Assembly: GCA_003650305.1 (NCBI GenBank) | Contig: QMOV01000008.1 | Coordinates: 1-45,092, forward strand | Source: Bacteroidota bacterium | GTDB lineage: Bacteria > Bacteroidota > Bacteroidia > Flavobacteriales > Flavobacteriaceae | Reading direction: 5' to 3' | DNA length: 45,092 nt | Shown here: piece by piece, positions 17,400 to 24,678 of the stretch | How the letters are laid out: every line of letters starts with the position of its first letter | How positions within the stretch are numbered: the first letter of the stretch is position 1 | Program-made: the position numbers and the translations under genes | Notes under the pieces: generated by a model | Told to the model about the DNA's origin: nothing | Seen by the model: the letters and a program-made list of their open reading frames with translations, nothing else | Database searches by the model: none

Positions 17400-18071
17400 T
17401 TAAACTTTTGCTTTTATGTATTGATTCAGTTTAGCTCCTGTTTTTACCATTAAATACTCGAAGCTAACATTAGGAGCCATTTCTCTTACAAATAAACCAT
17501 CTTTTTTAACATCGATGATGGCTAAGTTAGTGTAGATGCACTCCACGACTTGTTTTCCGGTTAAAGGAAATGTGCATTCGTCTACAATTTTAGGGTCACC
17601 ATATTTAGTAACGTGTTGAGTGATTACAAATATTCTTTTTACTCCAGCAACCAAATCCATCGCTCCACCTACTGCAGGAATAGCGTTTTTTGCCCCTGTT
17701 GACCAGTTAGCCAAATCACCATCCTTAGAAACTTGCATTGCACCTAGAACACAAATGTCTATATGCCCACCTCGAATCATGGTAAAGCTATCTGCATGAT
17801 GAAAATATGCTGCTCCTGGAATTGCAGTAATATATTTTTTACCAGCATTTACAAGTTCGCGGTCACCTTTTCCTTCTTCAGGAACTGGACCCATTCCTAG
17901 TAATCCATTCTCGGTTTGGTAGATAAGCTCTCTTCCTTCAGGAACAAAATCGGCCACCAACTCTGGAATACCGATTCCAAGATTAACATATGAACCATCT
18001 GGGATGTCTAAGGCTACTTTCTGAGCCATTTCAGCACGGCTCCAACCAATTTTTATATCATTATTTACCAT
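17400..18071 (-). CDS. 3-oxoacid CoA-transferase, subunit B
   Basis: 223 residues, the usual length for the beta subunit of family I CoA-transferases (AtoA/ScoB/PcaJ). The catalytic glutamate is E54 in TENGLLGMGP, and GIGIPELVADFVP (about 32-45) is the family signature. With subunit A it should move CoA from succinyl-CoA or acetyl-CoA to a 3-oxoacid such as acetoacetate. The start overlaps the subunit A stop by seven bases. The neighbouring aminotransferase would supply a 3-oxoacid. Confidence 0.9.
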   Translation of the reverse strand: MVNNDIKIGWSRAEMAQKVALDIPDGSYVNLGIGIPELVADFVPEGRELIYQTENGLLGMGPVPEEGKGDRELVNAGKKYITAIPGAAYFHHADSFTMIRGGHIDICVLGAMQVSKDGDLANWSTGAKNAIPAVGGAMDLVAGVKRIFVITQHVTKYGDPKIVDECTFPLTGKQVVECIYTNLAIIDVKKDGLFVREMAPNVSFEYLMVKTGAKLNQYIKAKV

Positions 18072-18778
18072 GGATAACTTAGTTCTTCTTCTACCAACTT
18101 CGATTCATCGGCAGGGTTTCTAATTTCAATTACCTTTTGAACGAATATTCCTGGTGTTACAACAGTTTCTGGATCAATCTGTCCTGCTCCAACTATCTTT
18201 TTTGCCTGCACGATGGCTATTTTTGAAGCTGTACACATAATCGGTCCAAAGTTTCTGGCAGTTGCATGATAAAGTAAATTACCGTATCGGTCTGCTTTTT
18301 CCGCTTTAACCAAAGCAAAGTCAGCTTTGATACCATATTCAAGAACATATTCTTGCCCGTTAAAAATTTGAGACTCTTTCCCCTCAGCAAGAGGAGTATT
18401 GACAGAAGCGGATGTATAAAAAGCGGGAATACCAGCTCCTCCAGCTCTTATTCTTTCAGCTAAGGTTCCTTGTGGCACTAACTCAAGTTCAATTTTTCCT
18501 GCATTGTATAATTCAGGAAAAACTTTTGAATTTGCCGTTCTTGGAAACGAACAAATAGTTTTTGCAACCTGTCTGTTTTCAATAAGTGCAGCCAGTCCAA
18601 CGTGACCGCTACCTGTATTGTTGCTAACTATAGTTAGGCTTTTTGCACCGTGGTCTATCAATGAGTGAATTAGTTCGATAGGACTTCCGGCTTCACCAAA
18701 CCCACCAATCATAATTGTAGCACCATCAAATATATCAGCTACGGCTTCGGATAAGGAATTTATTTGTTTATTAATCAT
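18065..18778 (-). CDS. 3-oxoacid CoA-transferase, subunit A
   Basis: 237 residues, full length for the alpha subunit (AtoD/ScoA/PcaI). The signature TIMIGGFGEAGSPIELI lies at about 20-36, with the glycine-rich RIRAGGAGIPAFYT downstream. It binds CoA and forms the heteromeric enzyme with the overlapping subunit B. It sits 43 bases after the KamA-like gene in the same operon. Confidence 0.9.
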   Translation of the reverse strand: MINKQINSLSEAVADIFDGATIMIGGFGEAGSPIELIHSLIDHGAKSLTIVSNNTGSGHVGLAALIENRQVAKTICSFPRTANSKVFPELYNAGKIELELVPQGTLAERIRAGGAGIPAFYTSASVNTPLAEGKESQIFNGQEYVLEYGIKADFALVKAEKADRYGNLLYHATARNFGPIMCTASKIAIVQAKKIVGAGQIDPETVVTPGIFVQKVIEIRNPADESKLVEEELSYPW

Positions 18779-18821
18779 TTTTTTTGAACCTGATTCAGTT
18801 TCATCAGGACGGTTTTACTTA

Positions 18822-20267
18822 TTACATAGTTGTTTTATGAGTTTGTTTACTTAGGCTAATCGTTGATTTCATGGACTCGGTAAATAATCCTGCTTCATCA
18901 TAAATTACCCTATCCTCGTATCCACTAAACCAAATAGCTTCTGGGTTCCTTCTCACAATAGCTACTTGTCCTTTGTTCGAGGCATCCGCAGCACCACGTA
19001 ACAATTTAAAGATTACCACACCATTTTCAGTCCCTGGGACACCTTGCATTGGCCCATTGGTTACGGCAACCACTTCTGTTTTACCTAGATAATGCGTAAT
19101 TGATAATCTGGCACTTGCTTCAACTCCTGATAATCCTTTTTGAGAATCATTTAATAAATTCCAAGCATCTTCTATTGTAAGATTAAATGCCTTGTGACCA
19201 ATAATATCACGCCCGCAGAAAAAATAATGATTATTGACACGGTTACGCTTCAGTTCACGTTGCATGATTCTCATGGCATCAGGATCATTGTTAATGCCTT
19301 TAATGAATGGAGCCTGATTTTCAATAATAATATATTTTCGGTCTGCCAATTCTTTAACAGCTCGCTTAGTACTTTCTATCCATACTAACCCACCTTCAGG
19401 ATCTTCTATGTAATTCTCTTTTATATCCTTTTGCAAAAACTCATCAGGATGATTAAAATGTATCATCATCCTTAATTGTACTTCAGGATATGTAGCATGC
19501 CAGTCATCCAGCATGTTAAAAAAAGTTTGGTCAAATCTATCTGGATAAAAAGCCAATTCTTTAGTTCCTACACGTATACTATCAATACCAGCATCTGCAA
19601 GAGCTGAAAACCATTCTGCCAGTTTTTTATTGGAAAGAACCATTGGATCACCTCCCGACATTAAAATTTCTCTTAATTTTTCACGATTCGTTTCAGGGTG
19701 TTTTCCACCATTTTCGACTACCATTCTATTGTGTTCCAAAATATAATTAACCAGTTCAGGTATTTTTGCCAAACCCTTTGAAGCAACTGTACCATCTTCT
19801 CTAAGAATTTCCTTTTTTGCAATTAACTCTTCCCTGTAACAAAATCGACAATGCGCCGAACACGTATTGACTACATATATCAGTCCCAATTCATATTTAT
19901 GAATCAGACCTTCCAAAGGACTATAATCCATCTGTTTACCAGGATCTGGAGCACCTTCAAGATCATATGTTTCTTTAGGACTGGCTTTAACCAAGGTTTG
20001 TATCGCTTTACTTTTTTTAGCAATTTGATAATAATGATTGGTAATCTTTACAGGCATACGCGCTTCGACATCTTGTGCTGTATCTTTTAGATCGATTAAT
20101 ACCTGCAACTCTTCTTTTGAGTAGAATCCTTGCATTTCTTCTGGAACTTTGTTATCTATAAACCTCCTGAGACCCATTACAATCTCACGATTGTATTTTG
20201 CATTTTCAACTTTGTCTAAAAAAGTCTGTGCCTTTTTTGTTGGTTGATATTTTTCTAGAACTGGCAT
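18822..20267 (-). CDS. KamA-family radical SAM 2,3-aminomutase, divergent (possible glutamate 2,3-aminomutase)
   Basis: 481 residues. The radical-SAM cluster motif is C136-S-A-H-C140-R-F-C143, followed by LMSGGDP (about 202-208) and the family-conserved HFNHP (270-274). By my alignment to clostridial lysine 2,3-aminomutase, the PLP lysine corresponds to K396 (LGKTEV). The two aspartates that hold the lysine side chain are lost: the D293 position is R353 (FCGRDIIG) and the D330 position is non-acidic (S389 or T391). Charge reversal suggests an acidic substrate, as in glutamate 2,3-aminomutase, where these positions are Lys and Asn. It follows the XRE-cupin regulator by 98 bases. Database labels of 'lysine 2,3-aminomutase' should be treated with caution. 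Confidence 0.82.
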   Translation of the reverse strand: MPVLEKYQPTKKAQTFLDKVENAKYNREIVMGLRRFIDNKVPEEMQGFYSKEELQVLIDLKDTAQDVEARMPVKITNHYYQIAKKSKAIQTLVKASPKETYDLEGAPDPGKQMDYSPLEGLIHKYELGLIYVVNTCSAHCRFCYREELIAKKEILREDGTVASKGLAKIPELVNYILEHNRMVVENGGKHPETNREKLREILMSGGDPMVLSNKKLAEWFSALADAGIDSIRVGTKELAFYPDRFDQTFFNMLDDWHATYPEVQLRMMIHFNHPDEFLQKDIKENYIEDPEGGLVWIESTKRAVKELADRKYIIIENQAPFIKGINNDPDAMRIMQRELKRNRVNNHYFFCGRDIIGHKAFNLTIEDAWNLLNDSQKGLSGVEASARLSITHYLGKTEVVAVTNGPMQGVPGTENGVVIFKLLRGAADASNKGQVAIVRRNPEAIWFSGYEDRVIYDEAGLFTESMKSTISLSKQTHKTTM

Positions 20268-20365
20268 AGTAATAGTTTTATTTGTTTTTGAATATTAATT
20301 ATTTGTAAATTCTCATTTTCTATAATACCACCAGCATGATTATTGAGTTTATATTTAACTTGTCA

Positions 20366-20920
20366 TTAATTATTGTTTGGTGTAATTATCCATAGCATTT
20401 CTGCGTCTATTCCACTTATATTTTTAAACAGATGAGATTGTTTAGAATTAAAATAAAATCCATCCCCATCATTCAATTCATACTGATGTTTATCAACTAT
20501 TGCTTTAAATTTTCCTTTTAGTACATAGCAAAACTCCTGACCTGGAAAGTTGCTCGTCATGATTCCTTTTGAATTAGAATCTTTATTAAACGCAATGATA
20601 TAAGGTTCAATTTGTTTTGATGGATCATGGTAGGAGAGTAGATGCAAACTAGTTCCAGTTTTATTTTTCTTTACAAACCTTCTCTCCTCTGGTTTTAGCA
20701 AAGGATGACGATTGAGGTCTTCATATTCTCCAATTAGTTCACCAACGGTCGTATGTAATGCCTCGGCTATTTTTTTTAAAGTGACAATGGAAGGGAAAGC
20801 TTTTCCATTTTCAATTTGCGAGATTAAACTGGGTGTTACACCAATTTTTGCAGATAGCTCTTTGACTTGAAAACCAAAATCTTCTCTTTTTTTCTTTATC
20901 CTTGTTCCCATTAAATGCAT
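20366..20920 (-). CDS. XRE-family regulator with C-terminal cupin domain
   Basis: 184 residues. An N-terminal helix-turn-helix (about 6-60; FQVKELSAKIGVTPSLISQIENGKAF) is fused to a cupin_2 barrel (about 105-180; FPGQEFCYVLKGK, LNDGDGFYFNSKQSH). Such regulators sense small ligands such as amino acids, polyamines or their catabolites through the cupin. A start at M4 (MGTRIKKKRE) is also possible and resembles family N-termini. It is first in the KamA/CoA-transferase/aminotransferase operon and is the natural candidate for its local regulator. Confidence 0.85.
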   Translation of the reverse strand: MHLMGTRIKKKREDFGFQVKELSAKIGVTPSLISQIENGKAFPSIVTLKKIAEALHTTVGELIGEYEDLNRHPLLKPEERRFVKKNKTGTSLHLLSYHDPSKQIEPYIIAFNKDSNSKGIMTSNFPGQEFCYVLKGKFKAIVDKHQYELNDGDGFYFNSKQSHLFKNISGIDAEMLWIITPNNN

Positions 20921-21136
20921 ACAACGATATTTTTTTATAAGTATTTAATAATTAATTTTAATTAAATAATATTTAACAAAATAAATTATATTTAATTTAA
21001 TATCCAAGTTTTTTATATAATCTTATGAAATTTTCAGAAAGGTTGAATTATTATTTAAAAGAGTGTAGATCGATAGTATTAGAAGCTAATATTTAAATTT
21101 TGAATAATAATAACAAACAATTTGTTGAAATGTAGA

Positions 21137-21238
21137 AGCTTCTCATTAGTCTATTTAAGACTACATGCTACATTTCTGTAGCCAACACAACTTTGCTTAT
21201 TTCCTCGTTTAAGGAAATCTTGCGGTCTGGACGGGACT
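21137..21238 (-). repeat. tRNA-Asp-tailed hairpin module, copy B (shortened)
   Basis: Carries the 18 tRNA-derived bases at 21221-21238, an ATTTCC/GGAAAT hairpin (21199-21218), GCTACA/TGTAGC (21167-21182) and a stretch identical to copy A around 21136-21156 (agcttctcattagtctattt). The terminal T-run hairpin present in the other copies is missing. It lies just downstream of the gene remnant at 21266. Confidence 0.7.
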
Positions 21239-21265
21239 AAACTTAATACAATCAAAAATTTGACT

Positions 21266-21445
21266 TTAATCTTTTAAGGAATTATAGACAGTACTTTGAG
21301 GTTTGTTCGTTTTTGTAATAACCACATCTTTTAAATCTATAGGGGTAATTTCACCTGTCTCTGGAATTGTAAACTCGTTCTGATCACACTCCACTCTTAC
21401 AATTTTACCATAACTATCTTGTGTAGTTTGTATTTTTCTATGTCC
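21266..21445 (-). pseudogene. Startless C-terminal coding remnant (59 codons)
   Basis: Minus-strand open frame GHRKIQTTQDSYGKIVRV... ending TVYNSLKD at a stop at 21266. A TAA codon lies directly before its first codon and no start precedes it. The amino-acid composition (alternating charged and beta-branched residues, proline/glycine turns) looks protein-like rather than random. I do not recognise the family. It lies between the molybdenum hydroxylase and repeat copy B, as expected for a gene cut when the islet was acquired or trimmed. Confidence 0.45.
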
Positions 21446-21559
21446 TTATAAAGCATTTATATATGAGATTAATTCAAAGTTGAAAGATTTAGAGTATCTA
21501 CTTTTTAAAGATTAAATTAAAAATGATAGTATTTCATTTTATTAGTAAATCCATAAAGA

Positions 21560-23752
21560 TCAGGATTCTAAAACCAACTTAACTTTTGTAGGAGTAAAAG
21601 GAATATGTTTTAATCGTTTTCCAGTAAGTGTAGCAAATGCATTGGCTATTGCTCCTCCAATTATTGGTACTCCCGACTCACCAATTCCAGTTGGCCTTAC
21701 TTTAGAAGGAATAATATGCACTTCCAAACTATCAGGTACTTCATCCATTCTTAAAATATTGTAATCATCAAAGTTAGATTGTTCTACTTGCCCATTTCTA
21801 AAAGTTATGCTTTCCTTTAAAATACTACTCATTCCCATCAATATAGCTCCTTCCATTTGAGCTATCGCATTATCTGGCTGTACTACAACACCAGCATCCA
21901 AAGTTGCCCAAATTTTATGTACAATTATTCTACCAGAATCCTTATCTACAGACAACTCACAAACACATGCTGCCAATGACCTACTTCTTTCGGCAAAAGC
22001 TATTCCTTTTGCTCTTCCATTAGCACTAGGAGATTGCCAATTTGCTCTTTCTGCAACGGTTCTTAAAACATTTTGCGCTCTTGGAGAGTCCTTCATTAAT
22101 TTTAACCTAAATTCTAGTGGATCAATACTCAAGTCTGACGCAATTTCGTCAACAAAGGATTCTATTGCGAATTTATTAGCGCCATGTCCTACACCTCTCC
22201 AGTGTTTAGTCCTAACACCATGGTTGATATTACGAACTTCAACATGAAGATTGGGAATTGAATAAAATTGAGGTTTGGCGCCGCTCCCCAATAAATTATT
22301 TCCGGTTCCAACAATAATATGTTTCCAACCTATTATATTATTAGAATTATCAACACTTGCTTCCATTCGTTGTAGGGATTGTGGTCTAAACATCCCATAT
22401 TGTAAATCATCTTCACGAGTCCAAACTAACTTAACGGGTTGTTTTTGTACATTGGACAGCTTTGTTGCTTCCACAACGTAATCAGAAGAAGACCTCCTTC
22501 CAAAACCACCGCCCAAATAAGTCCTATGAAATTCAACTTTTGAAGGATCGATGCCTAATTCTTGAGCTATAGCATTTCTATTATTTCCAGGGGCTTGTGT
22601 ACCAACCCACGCTTCAGCACTTTGACCATCTGCAGCAACAGAAACTAATGCATTTAATGGCTCTTGTTGTGCGTGATATACAAAGTCATTTTTATAATCG
22701 CTTGAGTAAGTCCTTAATCCTGATTTTAACCCATTAGAAATGTTGCCTTTTTGAGAAAGAACATTGCCACTTGAAAGCCTTTGTTCCGCAATTTCAGGAT
22801 ACGTATTGTAAGCATCAAAGCTGTTAAAGTTTTCAGCCTTATTTCCTGTGCTCCATTCAATTCGTAATTTTGGTTTTATTTTAAGAGCCAATTCTAAAGT
22901 ATCCGTTATCAATCCAATGCCATGATCTAATTCTACGATGTTAACTACTCCGGGAGAATTGATTATTTCAGATTTATTCAACAAAATTGGTTTAGCTCCA
23001 TATACTGGTGATCTTGAGATTACGCCATATACCATATTGGTCACTTTTATATCCATGGCATATTGAGCACTTCCATTACATTTGGAAGGAATGTCGAATC
23101 TAGGTCCAATCTTTCCAATTAATCTAAAATCCTCTGGCTTTTTAAGTTTAGATTCGGCTATATCAGGGACATCATCCATTGGCTTAACAATTTTTGCAAT
23201 CTCACCATATGACATCTGTCTATTAGAAGCCTTGTGAATTACTTTATTTGGCTCTGTTGTCAGCTCATCTATGGAGACTCCCAAACTTTTAGCAGCATTG
23301 GTTAATAATACAAATCGAGCCTGTGCGCCTGCTTGTCTCAATGTATTATAATAACTACTTACAGTTCTACTACCAACAGTTATCATACTTCGACCGCGAC
23401 CTCCCCAACCGGCACCATAAATACTTGGATTTGCAGAAGATTGTTCTATATTTACTTTAGACCAATCTGCATCAAGTTCTTCGGCAATAATAACAGCTAA
23501 AGCTGTCATACTGCCTTGCCCCATTTCTGATGAAGGATTATAGATTGTTATAAAGTCGTCTTCATGAATTTGAACCCAAACAGTTACTTTTTGACCTTCA
23601 AAATCTGTACTAGAATTTATCTGATTTCCTTCCTCATCAAGAAAAAGATTAGGCGCAAGTTTCCAAGCAGAAACTAAAAAAACAACACCGCCACCAATGA
23701 TTCCAACAAACTTCCTTCTTGAAATCCCTTTTGATTTTATTTGTCCTTCCAT
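21560..23752 (-). CDS. Molybdenum hydroxylase large subunit (isoquinoline 1-oxidoreductase beta-like), Tat-exported
   Basis: 730 residues from ATG 23752, one base after the small-subunit stop. An in-frame ATG at 23785 would overlap that gene and add 11 residues, so it is less likely. The N-terminus has a twin-arginine signal (ISRRKFVGIIGGGVVFLVSAW). Molybdopterin-domain motifs include LGGGFGRRSSSDYV, the GVGHGANKFAIESFVDE region and GIGESGVPIIGGAIANA, whose Glu is the probable active-site base. IorB-type enzymes hydroxylate N-heterocycles or oxidise aldehydes in the periplasm, without an FAD subunit. The partner cytochrome c is not encoded here. Substrate unknown. Confidence 0.88.
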   Translation of the reverse strand: MEGQIKSKGISRRKFVGIIGGGVVFLVSAWKLAPNLFLDEEGNQINSSTDFEGQKVTVWVQIHEDDFITIYNPSSEMGQGSMTALAVIIAEELDADWSKVNIEQSSANPSIYGAGWGGRGRSMITVGSRTVSSYYNTLRQAGAQARFVLLTNAAKSLGVSIDELTTEPNKVIHKASNRQMSYGEIAKIVKPMDDVPDIAESKLKKPEDFRLIGKIGPRFDIPSKCNGSAQYAMDIKVTNMVYGVISRSPVYGAKPILLNKSEIINSPGVVNIVELDHGIGLITDTLELALKIKPKLRIEWSTGNKAENFNSFDAYNTYPEIAEQRLSSGNVLSQKGNISNGLKSGLRTYSSDYKNDFVYHAQQEPLNALVSVAADGQSAEAWVGTQAPGNNRNAIAQELGIDPSKVEFHRTYLGGGFGRRSSSDYVVEATKLSNVQKQPVKLVWTREDDLQYGMFRPQSLQRMEASVDNSNNIIGWKHIIVGTGNNLLGSGAKPQFYSIPNLHVEVRNINHGVRTKHWRGVGHGANKFAIESFVDEIASDLSIDPLEFRLKLMKDSPRAQNVLRTVAERANWQSPSANGRAKGIAFAERSRSLAACVCELSVDKDSGRIIVHKIWATLDAGVVVQPDNAIAQMEGAILMGMSSILKESITFRNGQVEQSNFDDYNILRMDEVPDSLEVHIIPSKVRPTGIGESGVPIIGGAIANAFATLTGKRLKHIPFTPTKVKLVLES

Positions 23753-23753
23753 T

Positions 23754-24212
23754 TTACGATATTTTAGATGCGATTTCGACTGCATTAATAATTCTCATAT
23801 AGGCTGCACATCTGCAAAGATTCCCGCTCAAATAAGATTTAATCTCTTCACGAGTAGGATTGGTATTATTCTTTAATAATGATACCGCTTGCATTATTTG
23901 TCCGGATTGACAATATCCGCATTGAGGGGCTTGAGCTTCAACCCACGCTTTCTGAACTGGATGATTGTTGTTTTCTGATAGACCTTCAATAGTGGTAATC
24001 TTGCCACTCGTGCAAGCTGCTACTGGTGTAATACACGCTCTAATTGGAGTTCCATTTAAATGAATGGTGCAGCTCCCACAAATCGCCTTGCCACATCCAT
24101 ACTTGGTCCCAGTAAGCCCTAAATGTTCTCTTAAAACCCATAACACTGGAGTGGTTGGATCTACATTTACAACTTGACTTTGTCCATTTACATTAATTGA
24201 TAATTCTGTCAT
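23754..24212 (-). CDS. Two-[2Fe-2S] small subunit of the molybdenum hydroxylase (IorA/CoxS-like)
   Basis: 152 residues. The plant-type ferredoxin cluster uses C40, C45, C48 and C60 (GCGKAICGSCTIHL). The second helical cluster uses C98, C101, C133 and C135 (QCGYCQSGQ, LCRCAAY). It passes electrons from the molybdenum centre of the next gene to an outside acceptor. It has no signal peptide and is presumably co-exported with the Tat-signal-bearing large subunit after assembly. First gene of a two-gene operon lying between repeat copies A and B. Confidence 0.92.
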   Translation of the reverse strand: MTELSINVNGQSQVVNVDPTTPVLWVLREHLGLTGTKYGCGKAICGSCTIHLNGTPIRACITPVAACTSGKITTIEGLSENNNHPVQKAWVEAQAPQCGYCQSGQIMQAVSLLKNNTNPTREEIKSYLSGNLCRCAAYMRIINAVEIASKIS

Positions 24213-24385
24213 ATCTTAATCCATTTTATTAAACACATAAAATATTCATTGTACTCTTAAGTATGCTTCAACGAATGGAATGCAAATTCTAAAATTAATA
24301 ATTTAAGCTTTCAATTTAGATCCACATACAAATTATGAAGTAACATTCCTTAAAGATAACAAGAAAATTTCAAACATCACTAAAA

Positions 24386-24520
24386 CAAAAAAAGCCCTTC
24401 CAATTAGGAAAAGCTTCTCATTAGTCTATTTCTAAACTACTTGTCACATTTAAGTGACCAACACAACGTCTTTACTCTCTCTGGTTTGAAAGAGATTCCC
24501 ACCTTCGTGGGAATTTGTTG
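24386..24520 (-). repeat. tRNA-Asp downstream hairpin module, copy A (attached to the intact tRNA)
   Basis: Directly after the tRNA 3' end there is a hairpin ATTCCCAC/GTGGGAAT with loop CTTC (24495-24514), then GTCAC/GTGAC (24443-24458), TAGT/ACTA near 24422-24439, and the terminator at 24387-24416. The order and spacing match copies B, C and D, although stem sequences differ. Confidence 0.7.
24387..24416 (-). terminator. Rho-independent terminator of tRNA-Asp
   Basis: On the minus strand AAGCTTTTCC, loop taatt, GGAAGGGCTT followed by a run of T. This is the same outer stem as the long hairpin at 12906-12950. Confidence 0.75.
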
Positions 24521-24594
24521 CGGTCTGGACGGGACTCGAACCCGCGACCCCCTGCGTGACAGGCAGGTATTCTAACCAACTGAACTACCAAACC
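24521..24594 (-). tRNA. tRNA-Asp (anticodon GTC)
   Basis: The 74-base cloverleaf has acceptor stem GGTTTGG/CCAGACC, D-arm GTTCAGTTGGTTAGAAT, anticodon stem CCTGC/GCAGG with loop CTGTCAC (anticodon GTC), T-arm GCGGG-TTCGAGT-CCCGT and discriminator G73, the aspartate identity base. CCA is not encoded (CAA follows). Its 3' portion is repeated at 21221-21238, 15855-15872 and 14535-14556, as at tRNA genes used as integration sites. Confidence 0.97.
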
Positions 24595-24612
24595 GTTGCA
24601 TTATTGCGGTTG

Positions 24613-24642
24613 CAAATATACATTCCATTTTTTATATCACAA
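24613..24642 (-). promoter_or_regulatory. Promoter of tRNA-Asp
   Basis: Minus-strand TTG (24640-24642), 19-base spacer, TATATTTG (24613-24620), an exact fit to the Bacteroidota consensus. The tRNA begins 18 bases downstream. Confidence 0.8.
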
Positions 24643-24678
24643 CTATTTTTTTTCATTTTTTGATAAAGAAAAACAGCC

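Larger units (their letters stand above)
20921..21559. other. 639-bp intergenic region: A/T-rich operon promoter area, repeat copy B and a gene remnant
   Basis: 20921-21010 is extremely A/T-rich and presumably holds the promoter/operator of the XRE-cupin operon, though no exact TAnnTTTG box was found. 21137-21238 is repeat copy B. 21266-21445 is a startless coding remnant. Everything points to an islet junction. Confidence 0.5.
24213..24678. other. 466-bp region holding the tRNA-Asp gene, its promoter and its terminator
   Basis: 24213-24385 is the upstream region of the molybdenum hydroxylase operon, with no exact consensus promoter found. 24386-24594 is tRNA-Asp plus its downstream hairpins. 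24613-24642 is the tRNA promoter. Confidence 0.6.

Noticed and set aside
18822-20267. Complete lysine fermentation (kam) cluster
   Set aside because: kamD, kamE, kdd, kce and kal are absent, and the lysine-binding aspartates of the aminomutase are replaced.
23753-23785. Upstream ATG start of the molybdenum hydroxylase large subunit
   Set aside because: It would overlap the small-subunit gene by 32 bases and push the Tat motif further from the N-terminus; ATG 23752 directly follows the small-subunit stop.
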